Shown: in pieces, positions 46,427-59,052 of the stretch | Numbering within the stretch: position 1 is the first letter of the stretch | Layout: each line of letters starts with the position of its first letter | Notes under the pieces: model-generated | Told to the model about the DNA's origin: nothing | What the model saw: only the letters and a program-made list of their open reading frames with translations | The model's database searches: none | Program-made: the position numbers and the translations under genes | Source of the DNA: Dictyophora rubrovolvata | Lineage: Eukaryota; Basidiomycota; Agaricomycetes; Phallales; Phallaceae | NCBI GenBank assembly: GCA_029959195.1 | Contig: CP114126.1 | Span: forward strand, 1,488,001 to 1,552,000 | DNA length: 64,000 nt | Reading direction: 5' to 3'

Positions 46427-49200
46427 ATGTCCACAAGCACTTCGATCGACGATTTTGACGACACCCGTGAAGCTAAATGTCCCGTTCATGGTTACAGTAA
46501 ATGCGTTAAAGACTTTGTTCATCGCCTCGTTTTTTTTCTTTCTAAAATTTGACCTTTTTCTTTTTCAAAAAAGTTCCCATTTCCAAGTTTATCACTGCCA
46601 TAATCGACACGTGAGGAGCGCACTATTATGTTTTCGCGTTTCGTGTTATGTGCTAACATAATAATCCTCACCACGTCATCATCATCACAGCCCTCAGTTT
46701 CAGAGATTACGGTGCGATAACCATCTTTCATCAAAACATGTTTTAACTCCTAACGTGTTTTTCTTGTTTTATCCTTCTAGATATCTCAAACAATTGGGTA
46801 CGTCGTACTATGTCTGGCCCGGCGCCTCCCATAACCGGTTCGAGCACGCTCTCGGTATGACACTTCCTTGATCCCATTCATCAACTATACTCACAGCTCA
46901 TCATGCATCAATCACACTGTCGTCATCTACTCTTCTCTCGGTGTTATTAATATCACTATCATCATTTGTTGTTTTTATTATGATTTAGGTGTTTATCACT
47001 TGGCAAGCGAAATGGTCCGCAGACTGCAACGGTCGCAACCAGACCTGCAAATCACCGAACGGGACATCCGCTGCGTAGAAGTGGCCGGACTCTGCCACGA
47101 CCTAGGCCATGGTCCGTTCTCCCACGTATGGGATAACACATTCATCCCAAACGCAATGTAAAAAAAACAATCACAATATATCATCCATTGAAATTGGATT
47201 AAGTAGTGACTTCTTTTCCCAGCCCCGATTGTTCTTGGAAACATGAAGACGCATCAGAGATGATGCTAGACTACCTGGTCAAAGATAATAACATCGATCT
47301 CCAGTCGGACGAGGTCCGGTTTATCAAGGATCTAATCCAGGGCTCAAAACACCATACCGTTCACCAGTACGTACCCATGTTCTATTTATACCCTTGGCTT
47401 CCCGAAAATATGTTGATTGCTATTTGTTCCCCAGCGAACCTCCCGAAAAAGACTTTCTCTTTGAGATTATCGCAAATAAACGGAATGGAATTGACGTTGA
47501 CAAGCAAGTGGTCCTCCTTTCGCACTAAAAAGATGTTGTAGTTTATTTCCGTTGTAGGTTTGATTATATTGCGAGAGATAGTCGTGCCGTGGCCGATGGC
47601 ACAACCACCGATCTTAAGAGGTTAGCACCCTACGTCAATGTCCTTTTTTACTCTCAATAAAGCAATAATCCCCCTTCCCTTTGAAAAGGCTCGTACATAC
47701 AGCCCGAGTCATAGACGGTCAAATTTGCTATTCTGCAAAGAATACCATCACAGTCTACAGCCTGTTTCAGGAACGCTTCAATTTACACAAGATGATCTAT
47801 AATCACAAGACGGGTATGTTCATTCATTTCGTGTGTGTGCGTGTCTTTCTTCATCTCATGCTGATGATTCTCGACTGCCGAGTACAGCGAAATCAATAGA
47901 ATACATGATCGTCGACGCCTTGCTAAAGGCAGATCCCCTCCTGAAAATTTCGGAACGCATATTTAATCCGAAAAAGTTCATGTTTCTAACTGACGATATT
48001 ATTTTGGAAGTTGAGCGGTCCGAATCTCCCGTACGTCAGAATAATAATAATAAAGTATATCTTAAAACCTTATCTTATCACTAAAACCGCCAATTTTTTT
48101 TTTATCAAGGAGCTGGAAGAATCACGCCAATTGATTCGTCGCATCCGAAATCGGGACTTGTACCGGATGGTAGATAAAATGTATCAACCCTGGGAATCCA
48201 GGCAAACATGTGTAGAGTATTTCACTCCTGCGCGGATTCTCAATGCTGCCAGGGCTTTACCCGTTGAATCTCCTGATATCGAGGAGCTCATCCGCAATTT
48301 GAAAGAGGAACATATCATTGTGGATGTTGCTGCGATACATTATGGCATGGGTGAGAAGTTTCCGCTCGAAAATTGTATGTTTTATGGAAAGTATGAGCCG
48401 AATAGTATGTCGTTCCTCTTTTTTTTTAAAAAATTTTTTTTTCCTATATGTGACTTGTGTCAGAGGCGTACCCACCCCGACGGGCCGATATATCGCACCT
48501 TCTACCAAACCATTTCGGAGAGCTCTTGATTCGCGTCTACACAAGAGACTCGCAGTAATTTATTTTTCCTTTTTCCTGTTTCGTCCCCCCTCATATGAAC
48601 TCTCGTAGGTACTATGGCATAATTCAACACGCCGCCAGATCACTCCAAGCGTCTCTGACACCATCAGACACAGCGGACCAACCTGAGAGTTTCAAGCGAC
48701 AACGCTCCTCCACGCCAGAAGTACCCAAAACACCACCTTTCCAGCTGGCCAGCCAGCTATCAAACGCTTCGATATTATCCACGAGCTTGTCTGAGAGCGG
48801 TGATACTGGTTTCATCTTTACAGGGCAGAATCAAATTCGAAATCAAACTCTACGCCCGGACCCTAGCACACCTATCACGACCACCACAAACGCAGACGCA
48901 GACGCAAACGCAAACGCACTTTCACGCTCAACACCGTTGTTTGCGTCCGTAACACCGTTGCACAATAACTATATGACCGTCCCCATCGGTTTCACACCAA
49001 AGACACCCAAATCCTGTATGAGGACGCGTCGGGACGCTGAAAGTGTGCTCTTGGGGGGTGATCTCACCCCCGGTCCGAAATTGGTGCAAAGGAAAAGGCA
49101 GTTGGAAGATTTAGAAGAAGAGAAGGAGGAGGAGATAGGAGAGAGCAAGAAAGATAAGACTACGCTTTTTTCTGATAAGAAAAAGAAGATGAGAACGTAG
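46427..49200 (+). CDS. SAMHD1-like HD-domain phosphohydrolase
   Basis: Predicted metal-dependent (d)NTP triphosphohydrolase, 628 residues in 13 exons: 46427-46490, 46574-46610, 46691-46711, 46781-46854, 46989-47157, 47223-47366, 47435-47503, 47558-47620, 47689-47813, 47888-48030, 48110-48404, 48464-48554, 48609-49200. Core order matches SAMHD1: [29 protein letters not shown], first metal His63 (HNRFEHALG), His102-Asp103 ([14 protein letters not shown]), HEDAS, and [11 protein letters not shown] with Asp200. There is no SAM domain; the protein starts about 20 residues before the HD core. The last 130 residues are disordered, with TPKTPKS and a basic end. The intron at 47504-47557 uses a GCAAGT donor. 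Exon 3 is 21 nt. Fungal members are little studied, so dNTP hydrolysis is inferred from the motifs. Confidence 0.92.
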
Positions 49201-49481
49201 TCTTTTTTCTCTTGCTTTTTACTATGTTTTTGATTATCGTGTTTTGCCTTTATCTCATCATCATTTTTAATGGTTTCTCTTCTCAAAGTTCTAGCCGAGG
49301 GTTTTTTTTTACTTCAGGACGAAATTGGGATTGATTCTCAAGTAAATCGTCTTATAATCAGATTAATATACATTACGCTCTAGTGCTATAGCACAGCGTC
49401 TGCAGCCCAGTCAACTATTTATAAGTTGTTGAACCAAACAAGATAATTATTGAACGATAATGTTGCCGTTGGGTCGTCAAT

Positions 49482-51379
49482 TTAATTGGAAACGGTTACG
49501 ACTTTGCCAAGCGGTGTCTTGGTCATAACAGTCAAAACTTCGAAAAGAACCTGGCAGACATAAGAATTGTAAGTATGTAAAAAGCAAAGAATCATGATAT
49601 GATCAAATTAAATCAATGATTCCACACAGACGCTCGGGCGCCGGCGGGGGGGAAAAAAAGAAAATGAATTGATGTAAGATCATGGGATATGTAAGATGGA
49701 ATGGAACGAAATAGAAGGCAGGCGGAAACTCACGTCCGCAGCAGCCATTGTCGTAAGCTCCGCATTGGTGTCATACGCAGGTGCAACTTCTACAAGATCG
49801 GCAGATACGATGCGTAGTCCGTCTAAACCTCGTATGATAGCTCTCAGCTCGCGTGTTGACCATCCTCCCGTCTCGGGAGTTCCTGTGGCAGGTGCAAATG
49901 CTGGGTCTATAGAGTCAATCTAGAGGGGTCAGAAGGGTAAAACTGCTAATGTCTGGTGCCGCCCATGCGGGGTTTTTACTCACATCTATGGATAAATAGA
50001 CCGGCTCATCGCCAACGGTATCTCGAATCTTCCGGATAATACCGTCCACGCCGAGCGTGTCAATTTCGCGCGCTTCGATGCGATGGAATCCTGCATTGTC
50101 GTCATTCTCGTAATCGCCCATGTTAGCGAGCGTTGTCCGGATTGCTCCGTGCTATTTTCGGTTCGAAAACATGTTTTCAGCCACAAACGAAAAGGGGGAT
50201 CATTGTGGCTTACAATTGAGGATCCATTCTTGATTAGGCCTTCTTGGGATGCCCAGTAAAAGTACGTTCCATGGTTAATTGCTGCCTGATCTGATGGCGC
50301 ACCACCGAAAACGCTAAGAAAAGGTAAAGAAGGAAGGTTAGTCAAACAAACAAATAAACAAGACGAAGCAAATAACGAAAAAATGCATATACATTGGCTT
50401 CCAAGTATCCAAATGCGAATCAAAATGGATAACGCTGATTTTACCATACGCGCTATAAATGGACCGTAAAATCGGAAGGACGATAGTATGATCTCCACCG
50501 AGCGTAATAACGCGTGGATGTTCCTTTCCATCTTTCGAAATCGGAACATAGGTGAGATTCTCAAAAGAAGCTAAGTATTCTGCATCTTCTTCAACTGAGA
50601 ATGTGAAATCTGGATCTTGTCTTCGACGAAGCCGGAGTTCTTCTAAACGCTCCGCATCTCGGAGTGCTCTGTATTGATCTTTCAACTTTGTGGCTGGAGG
50701 GCGATGCAATAGCTCATGGTGTCCTTCGTGAATTTGTTTGATTGCCAAGGCGTTGTCGTATGGTGTTACCGGGATATCACCACAATCGACAACCCTAGAA
50801 ATAGTACCCAAATATTAGGCTTTAAAAAACCACGGCCTTTTGAAAAGAAAGGTTTACCTTAACCCAGACCGGAGAGGATTATGACTCATTGGAACGTTAT
50901 AACTACCATATAAAAACGTTCGTCTAGATCCTGCACGAATCCCGTTGGGCCCGAACCTTGCACCGGGGCGGTACGACGTTCCAGTATCGAAAGGTGCACC
51001 GATGAAAACGATATCGGCTGGTGTTTTTGCAGAGGGGGATGTAGAAGACAGACAGTCCTGCCAAGGCAATCGTGCAAAGGTTGTAATTCCGCTGAAGATG
51101 GAATCAGCGGTGACTGTGGGACAATTACAATTTCAAAATTAGTATTACTTCTAGTCCAGAAATTAGAAATCAGTTCTTACCGTCCTCATCACCAGGATAG
51201 GTGCCATGTGAATTAGGGGAGAGCCAAGGGTATTTCACATAGTTCAAGGGCAGTTGGGCACCGTGTGCGTGTTCATGGTTGAAATGAAAATCTTCAAGAA
51301 ACTCGTTGTGATGGGTAGATTCAGAAGTTACGACAGCGAAGGAGACAAAAGCAAGCAAAAGCTTCAACGAGTTTCTCAT
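49482..51379 (-). CDS. Secreted agmatinase-like ureohydrolase
   Basis: Binuclear manganese hydrolase of the arginase/agmatinase family, 459 residues. Exons (minus): 51379-51181, 51113-50858, 50794-50393, 50313-50214, 50151-49984, 49919-49734, 49550-49482. The start at 51379 gives a signal peptide (MRNSLKLLLAFVSFAVVTS). Metal motifs are complete: GGDHTIVLP, HFDSHLDTW and SIDIDSIDPAFAPATGTPE. Substrate-side motifs GAPFDTGTSYRPGARFGP and NHGTYFYWA favour agmatinase over arginase. Between GHHEL and the GGDH motif sits a charged insert of about 55 residues (RALRDAERLEELRLRRRQ and onward), which explains the length over the usual 350-400. The last intron (183 nt) is long for this window. Expected products would be putrescine and urea, outside the cell or in the secretory path. 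Confidence 0.9.
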
Positions 51380-52602
51380 TCTCCGAATGTTGAAGTAAAA
51401 AAGCAAGTCGGGAGATATGTATGTATGTGGGCAATGCACACTGAGTAAAGCACGAGCTCTAGACTATTGAAGAATAAATAGGATAAACGAATAGAAGCTC
51501 ATATGTTAGAACCATGATGGCAGAATTAAAAATTTAGCCTAAGGGACATTAGCTCACGGAACATTTCATTCGGAAAATGTGTGAGACTTACCCAGTGTGG
51601 GATAAGATACCAGACCGGAAAAAAAGCAGCGGTATTTGATAAATAAAGATGCTCCGCGGGACATAATAACAAGGAGGGTATCGATAAGCGACCGAATTCA
51701 GTAAGTGCAATCGCGGGTAAAGAACCCGAACTTCAATGATCGCAGATACCGATAGCAGCGTTCCTTGCAGTCCTAATTCCTATGGCGCACCACGTAAAGT
51801 TTGAAAGTAACATGATGCCCAAAGTTACGGATAGTATGGACAGGAATATGAAAATTGTGGATATAGACATCCTAAAAGGAGACGGGCACAAAAGACCCTT
51901 GCGTAGATGACGGCATTCTGGTGACTTACGAGAACGTCAAGCTTAAAAACACGAGGCTTGCAATTATAGAGAAATATTTCATGTGAAAATTTGAGGCGAT
52001 AAGTGGACCTGGCGAAATAAGGAAATCTTGGTGTTATGAACGTGGTTGAAACCCTTGATATGTGGAAAAATGGCCAGCAAACGCCCTGAATACAGAAACA
52101 AGATTGTCCAGGACGCACGTGAGAATGATGTATGACCTACCGACCCATTTACTCCGCAAACCTATGTCTCTCCATACTCCGTTGAGGGACCCAAAAGACC
52201 GCCACAAAACCGCCAGTACTAGTAGAAAAGCTTTACGGCATCCAGTGCCAGATGGGGTTTTGTTTCAAGATGACGAATAGTAGGACGGGACGAAAAAAAG
52301 GGGACGCAAAAGCTGCCGTAAATGTTATCGTAACACTTTTATGAGCTCAAGAAATCAGAAAAAACACAAATTGAAGCCAAGAGGTGATTGAATCATACTT
52401 ACGCAATCGAAATGTAGTCCAAAAAAATCGCATGGATAACCGAAAGTATGACAGTGAGATAATTGAAACTGGTGGCAGACTGATAGTTCAAGCGGCTTCC
52501 ATTACTGCTACCTAAATGGGCGGTTTTATCCGAAGCCGTTTAAGGGCTTACTAACGAAGATTCAGTATTATCCATCCAGAGAGCTCTGAAAGATTTGCTT
52601 GC
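51380..52602. other. Divergent intergenic region
   Basis: About 1.2 kb between the agmatinase-like gene (-) and the MATE gene (+). Short frames at 51825-52280 have no motif. It probably holds both promoters. Confidence 0.5.
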
Positions 52603-54572
52603 ATGGCAGAATTTGAGCATGCTCCTTTGCTCGACGAGCAGCGTAACCAACGCGTCTATTACGGGTACACCATCGACCGGAAACGTGGTAGCTTTCGCAA
52701 GGAATTGTACTTTCTCTTCAAAACTACGATCCCCGTGATGGCAGGCGAGTCTTCTTTGAAGCCTTCACATGCCTTTGTGGCTGAGAACCTTCTAGCGTAC
52801 ATGTTGCAGAACTCCATACAGACTGCAACCGTTGTCATTACCGGCCGCCTTGGGCCTGACGAGTTGTCTGCGGCAGCTTTTGCTATGATGTTGGCAACAG
52901 TTACAGGTACAATAAACTTCAGAGAACAATGTTTACCAAGAATCTGAGAACTTGTCTCCATAGGATGGTGCATTGCCCTAGGCGGTACCACTGCACTAGA
53001 TACCCTCGGATCCCAGGCATATACGTTTTCCAATATGAACCCCACAGTGATTATTCCTCATCTCTTGAGATGTATAGTTATTCTTTGGGTTTTACTTTTT
53101 CCTGTTTTGGTTCTTTGGATTTTTATTTCGCCGGTCCTTTTATTCCTTGGACAGAACGAACGTCTCAGCCAGGACGTTCAAGCATTTCTCCGTATCTTGA
53201 CCGTCGGAGCACCAGCGTACATAGGATTTGAAAGTGTTAAAAAGTATCTTCAATGTCAGGGTAAGTCTTGTTGGGAAAGTTAAATTTGATAGAGGTTGAT
53301 ACGACGGTCTTCAGGTATCATGCACGTATCGACCTTCGTGCTCTTGGTTACTTCACCCTTGAATGTTCTTTTATCATACCTATTAGTCCACAAGACTTCA
53401 TTCGGTTTTATAGGTGCTCCAATTGCCATTTCTATAACATATTTTCTTTCGTTCTTCTTGATTGTCCTTTACGCTCGTTACGGACCCGGTCCTCCGCCTG
53501 AGCCTGAGCCTTCAGAAACTCAGGAAGAACCTGAGAGCATAACGAGAGACGCATCCCCGGCCGCCTCTTCCGCGCATAGCACAGATTCTTCCTCTACGGC
53601 TGTTCAAAACTTGTTTTCCAATTTCCTAATGTCGAGTATTACTAAGAGTCCGAGGACGTCATTGACGGTGCGCCAAGTATTGTCTCCGGCGGCTTTGTGG
53701 AGTTTTACTCGCCTGGCTCTACCTGGCATTTTAATGGTCGCAACCGAATGGTGGGCCTTCGAAATTGTTGCATTGGCCGCAGGACGATTGGGACGTCTTC
53801 CGCTGGCAGCCCAAGGTGTTGTGATGACTGCGGATCAAAGTATGAGTTTCAGCGACCCATCGTCCAAAGTTCCTCTTTTTGATCCAAAAGATTACAGTTT
53901 TAAACACCCTTCCTTTTGGACTTTCTGTATCAGCATCCGCACGTATAGGGAATTTGATTGGCTCGAGAAAACCACTCCATGCCAAGCTTTCAGCTCACAC
54001 CGCCGCGTTTTTGAGTGTGTGTCTCGGTGCCACGGTGATGACCGTCCTTCTAATCGAGAAAGAGGTAGATTCAAAGCTCTAAGACAATAAGTCACTAAAC
54101 TATACTTTAGTATTTTGGTTACCTTTTCAGTGACGATCAGCAGGTCGTACGGCTTGTGGCGGGCATTATGCCCCTTGTTGCCTCCTTTCAGGCAGGTTTA
54201 CAGGTTAAGCTTTCCCATGAAAGATGTTGACAGCCTTGATCAGGTAGCAGATGGATTAGCGAATTCATGTGGTGGAGTTCTTCGTGGACAAGGAAGACAG
54301 CATCTGGGCGCTGTCTTCAACTTGGTGGCCTATTATGTTTTGGCGTTGCCCTTTGGCTTGACCCTTGCATTTTATTTTGGCAGAGGTATGTTCGTTTCGG
54401 ATCTTGGGATCGATGAATTCGTGCCGTATATTGTTTCATAGGTCTTCAAGGTCTATGGATAGGCCAAGTGGTTGCCCTCTTTATCGTTGGCTTTGGGGAG
54501 TATATCGCAGTATGGAGGTTCACGGATTGGGAGGGGGAGGTGCGAAAGGGAATTGAAAGGATTAGGGTCTGA
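52603..54572 (+). CDS. MATE family multidrug/metabolite exporter
   Basis: Proton- or sodium-coupled exporter with 12 expected membrane segments, about 531 residues. Exons: 52603-52744, 52796-52906, 52964-53260, 53315-53839, 53898-54064, 54111-54191, 54244-54385, 54442-54572. Family motifs: [103 protein letters not shown] and GLWIGQV. A low-complexity loop rich in Pro/Glu/Ser (about residues 235-280) sits between the two halves. Intron 1 (52745-52795) has a GCGAGT donor; being 51 nt and open, if kept it would add 17 residues inside a membrane segment. The donor after exon 6 is either GC at 54192 or GT at 54204, the latter adding four residues. It may be vacuolar or plasma membrane. Substrate unknown. 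Confidence 0.92.
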
Positions 54573-55852
54573 GGACCATAGGAGGACTAGTATGATTTAT
54601 AATATCGATTGATGTAGGAGAGGGGTAAAGATTGGCGAGAGAATGTAACGTTGTATGTTAGGGTGAAAAAAAGAAAACGTGCGGGAAACATGGCTGTCGA
54701 TGGCGCCTCTTACACTCTACCGTGTGGTAATAGAAGCTTGGTGAATGGGAACAAGGGGGGAGCGGAGACACAGGCTGTCAATGTATGATATCTTAAGTTC
54801 TAGCTCGTTGGAGATGAACACCTCGCCCCACGAGTGAAATCGAGATTGCTGAGTGCCCAGGGTCTGCCATTAATCTACAAGATTGACTACTTAAGTGTCA
54901 GCTGGTGCGAATTCAGAAAATGGTTTTTTTTTGCTCTTACAAGCGACTTAACAGGAGGAGAGCCAACGATGTAATTTGAGTTGGTTCTTAGCAACATGTC
55001 CAATTGAAATTCGAAGGTGGGGGCTTCAAGTACATTAAACCTTGTTTACGGAAGTCTTGTCCTTCTTGAATTTTTACGAAAAATCACAATAGTTAGCCGA
55101 CTGCAATTTATGCTAAACGGATTTCAGTGAGCTATAATTCTAACGGACTCGAATTCGAATTGGTAGTGATCCGATGCGACGAAAAGATTCTGAAAGATGA
55201 TAATTGAGTTTATTGGGAAATAATCTAAACGGAACCTTTCTTAGATCAATTATGAAGTAATATATGACCAAACCTTCCTTGTCTTGAATTTCGTCAAGTT
55301 TGACTAAAACCCGGCGGCCGTTGAATTCAAAATTTTCTAGGTCTTTCGACAGTTTGGATCGCAAACTAATAAGTTTGGTTATATAGAATTCTATGTATGG
55401 AAGGCTCCACGACAATTTCTCACATAGCACAAACAAAGTTATTGGCAGGCGCAGTTTAACCAATAGGTGAAGTGGAAGCATGATTGGCACGGCAACAGGT
55501 GTAAAAATGATCGGAGTTTAAATGTCGTTACAAAGCTGCTTTTCTAGTCTCTAGCCTATCAAAGCATGTATAAATTTGTCTTATCTGTCTTATCTTTTTT
55601 TCCCGCCAAATAATCATCGCATTTGCTTCTAAATTCTGTTTAGATTTCCTGTCAAATCTTCTTATGCCAAGTGACTTTAGTTTTGTGGCCTGTTCCTGGA
55701 GATTATTACCGAGATCATGACCCCAGGGGCCAGGTGAGAGTTCCAGATTCTGTATTTTAACCAGAGAAGTTTTGACGCATCTACGGAATAGTTTTGCCCC
55801 CCTCGCGCGGCTTCTGACTTCTGACCATCACTTGTTCTATTCAGCTTAGGCT
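54573..55852. other. Gene-poor stretch
   Basis: About 1.3 kb. A minus-strand frame of 116 codons (55490-55140) is the longest open piece, with hydrophobic starts and a basic end, but it has no known motif and lies in AT-rich DNA, so I leave it uncalled. The right part must carry the permease promoter. Confidence 0.5.
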
Positions 55853-58132
55853 ATGGACTCTAAAGTTTCTTTCAAAAAAAGAGGTTCTGCTGATCGCGAA
55901 GCAGTCGTCATTAGTTCTTTGTCCGACGATGATCGACTTCTGGCAAAGCTTGGATATAAAAGCGAATTTAGACGTGAATTCTCAGTGAGTGCATAATTTG
56001 CTTACTGGAAAGGACCTGTAATGATAGGCATTATAGCTCGTAGAGACCATTTCTTTCGCTTTCAGTATCATGGGTGTTATCGCCTCTGTTACATCTACAC
56101 TATCTTTCGGGTTATTATCAGGCAAATTCCTCAGGTCTCTTACGTCTCATTACCCAGTGTTAAATGTCCCGCAGGTGGTCATGTAGGGATGGTATGGGGA
56201 TGGTTCATTCCATGTTTGTTCGTCATGACTATCGCAAGCTGTGTCGCCGAGTTATCATCGTCTATGCCGTATGTCATCCTTTTAAACGGTCTTGTTCGTA
56301 TTTCTCACCACTCTTTCTAGAACTAGCGCGGGACTATATTATTTTTCTGCGAAAATGGCTCCAGATAGTTGGGCACCTCTAGCAAGCTGGTTCACCGGCT
56401 GGGCCAATATCACAGGGCAAGTGACGCTCGTGTGCTCCATTGATTTCACATGGTGAGTCTATCTTGCCTTTTTCGACATTATTTTTCCAAGGACATTGGG
56501 TTTATTAATCATGCGCAGTGCGCAAATGATAACTACAGCTATTGCTGTTGGTTCAGATGGCGCGGTATCTTTAGGGTCGGGTCCCACGTTCGGCATTCTC
56601 CTTGCGATTCTCTTTGCGCATGGAATCGTGTGCAGCGCAGCAACCAGAATATTAGCACGCCTTAATTTGTTTTATGTTATCGTGAACGGTTTGTTAATCT
56701 TTAGCTGTTCCACAATTACGCTGATTTTGATTGACAAGTGGGTACGACGATCGCTGCAATTGTGGCTTTACTGGTTTCGTCAGGTAATAATAGGGTTTCG
56801 ACTAAAGACGCCTGGACCCTTTTCGAGAATAATACTGGCTGGGCGAACAGTACGTCCAAGTTTTTGTTGCCTAGGCTCTTGCTAATGGTTGTCCGGAGAT
56901 GGCTGGGCATTCTTACTCGCTTTTACTGCGCCTATGTGGACGCTGACTGGATGTATGTCCATATCGCGTTTCCAAAAAGCGCGGGTCATTATCAATCCTC
57001 TAATCCAAAATATCAGATGACTCCGCTGCTCATATTTCTGAGGAAACTGCCGGCGCTGCACGAGCTGCACCCATCGCTATTTTGATTGGAGTCGCGGGGA
57101 CCGCTTCTTTGGGTAAAGTCATCTATTACACATATGCAACATGTATGGGAAAAGGGACTTCTGATTCGCGGTCCCAATTCTAGGCTGGTTGGTCCTGATT
57201 GCTGCATCATACGCAACCACCTCAGTCAGCAGTCTTATTCAAACCGATCTCCCGCTCCAAATGGGACAGTTATTCCTGGATGTCCTAGGTAAAAGGGGAA
57301 TGCTGGCTATTTGGAGCTTTATTATTGTCGTGCAGGTTCGCTGTTCGTTCCTGATATTACATCTTGTTTAACTCGTGTACTTCACTCGAAGTTTGTAACA
57401 GGCGCTGCACAGGGAGTAGATGCATCTCGTGTGGTTTACGCTTTCGCGCGGGACAATGCCCTGCCAGGGTCAAAATACTGGCGTAAGGTTAATTCCTATA
57501 CGCAAACACCTGTTAACGCAGTCTGGTTTGTGATGGTAAGATCATAAACATAGCCGCATGCAGAGCAGCCGATCCTGATGAAACTAACAGGTTTGCGCCG
57601 GCGTCTGCGGTGTACTGGGCTTTTCCGAAGCAGCGCTCACGTCTCTGGCCGGGTAAGCACCTGAATGTCACTAACCAATAAAATATTTTATTCAAAATCT
57701 CAATTTCGATTTGAAACTAGATCGGCAGTTATAGGTTTATACCTTTCCTACGTCGCCCCTGTGTTCCTTCGCATCACTTCAGGCCGTCATAAATTCAAAC
57801 CAGGCCCCTTCTCGCTAGGCAAATGGGCCATCCCAATTGGTACAATCGCATGCTCATGGGTTGCATTTATAACGACGCTACTAGTATTCCCACCTAGCAG
57901 CAATCCGGATGCTCAACAAATGAGTCAGTCTTGTATCCTCAATTAGTGTTATTAACTTCCTCACTACCTTTTCTTAGATTATGCTATCGTCATTATTGGC
58001 GGTATTTTCTTTTTTGCGGGAGGTTGGTGGGTTGTAAGCGCCCACAAATGGTTCAAAGGCCCTGTGCGGACTGTCGAGGGTCCCGACGAAACGAGCTCAG
58101 ACTCTCAAGGAAGCATAATCGAGAAATCGTGA
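55853..58132 (+). CDS. Amino-acid/GABA/choline permease (APC, UGA4/HNM1 type)
   Basis: Twelve-segment plasma-membrane or vacuolar transporter of the fungal amino acid/choline transporter family, 529 residues in 13 exons: 55853-55984, 56037-56121, 56175-56268, 56321-56452, 56519-56688, 56739-56849, 56899-56952, 57017-57112, 57184-57335, 57392-57535, 57591-57652, 57721-57923, 57978-58132. Motifs: LLAKLGYKSEFRREFS at the start, ISFAFSIMGVIASV, GMVWGWFIPC, AELSSSMPTSAGLYYFSAKM, GWANITGQV, FTAPMWTLTGYDSAAHISEE, and SRVVYAFARDNALPGSKYW. The intron at 56122-56174 needs a GCAAAT donor; no GT in range gives the right phase. The C-terminal tail is Ser/Asp/Glu-rich. The substrate cannot be told from sequence; GABA or choline are the best guesses for the subfamily. 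Confidence 0.92.
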
Positions 58133-58866
58133 AGTGATATTATTACCAAACCTTTAATATATGTACGATTTATTTCAGATTTTTCGGAGTTTAGCGTACT
58201 GATCCATAACACGGCAATTTCCTTGCTTTGAAACAAAGATGTATGCAATGGCTAAGAGTAGTATTCAAGGTAGTTGACGAATATTAAATATCTTACCTGA
58301 CGGGCCGATATGAATACCGTAAATCCAATGTATATACGCGATGCGTGGAGCAGATTTGTTTCTTATCTTTACATAAAGACTTGGGTCTGATCACATCCGA
58401 CTTACGGGAAAGATGAATATCTAGCGCCTCAAGCCAGCCCACACTGTCCTAACATGGAGGAACCCGACGGACAATAAATTGGTACACAAATACTTACTTA
58501 CGTGACCGGCTCGGGACTGAACAAAAGTCGTATATATATTTAATACATAGATGTCTGTATTCTGATCTGGCTTTCATCGACATATTCAACAATCCTAACT
58601 CAAAAGTACTAAACTATCAAGCGCTCTCTGCATGAGTAGGTCACTCAAACCATTTATTTATGCGGGGGGGGGGGGGGTGAATTTGGGTCTACCGGCAACG
58701 CGAAGTGCATATGTTTATGTCAAGTGCTTGATATATTCAGAATGCCAGTGATCGCCATGCCTTAAAGCTTGATATATGAAGCAGCAACTCCGCCCATTAT
58801 TTTTTTTAGCACATTACTTTCGAAGAGAAGTGAATGCATAGTCTCACCCGAGGCACCTAGACCTGT
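58133..58866. other. Intergenic stretch with a G14 run
   Basis: About 730 bp after the permease stop, AT-rich, no gene seen. A run of 14 G lies at 58664-58677. Confidence 0.55.
58664..58677. repeat. Poly-G run (14)
   Basis: Fourteen consecutive G on the plus strand, intergenic; read length may be uncertain. Confidence 0.85.
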
Positions 58867-59052
58867 TCACGTTCTGGCAAAAGCGATAACACCAGAAGCA
58901 TGGAAGGTAGCATCACTGCAGGCTAAACAAACCACAGACAGATGATCAGGTGTATTATAATTCTTCCAAGAAGTTTTAGTACTCGTTTGAGCTTGAGCCG
59001 TTTTAGCGTTTGAAAAACCAAAGAGAAGCGAGAGTCGAAGAGATACCCGCAT
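58867..59052 (-). pseudogene. Truncated jacalin-like lectin fragment
   Basis: On the minus strand, LSLLFGFSNAKTAQAQTS is followed by a GT...AG stretch and then DATFHASGVIAFART and a stop. These match the last two exons of the intact lectin 2 kb to the right (ITLVIANTKTSQVRVAG, then GAYFQASGIAAIAGV), and the intron falls at the same place. The first 120 residues of the domain are missing and I found no trace of them further upstream. So this is a 3' end left from a tandem copy or partial duplication, not a gene of its own. Confidence 0.62.

Noticed and set aside
55140-55490. Minus-strand frame of 116 codons
   Set aside because: AT-rich, no recognised domain, no splice partners; could be a remnant but cannot be supported.
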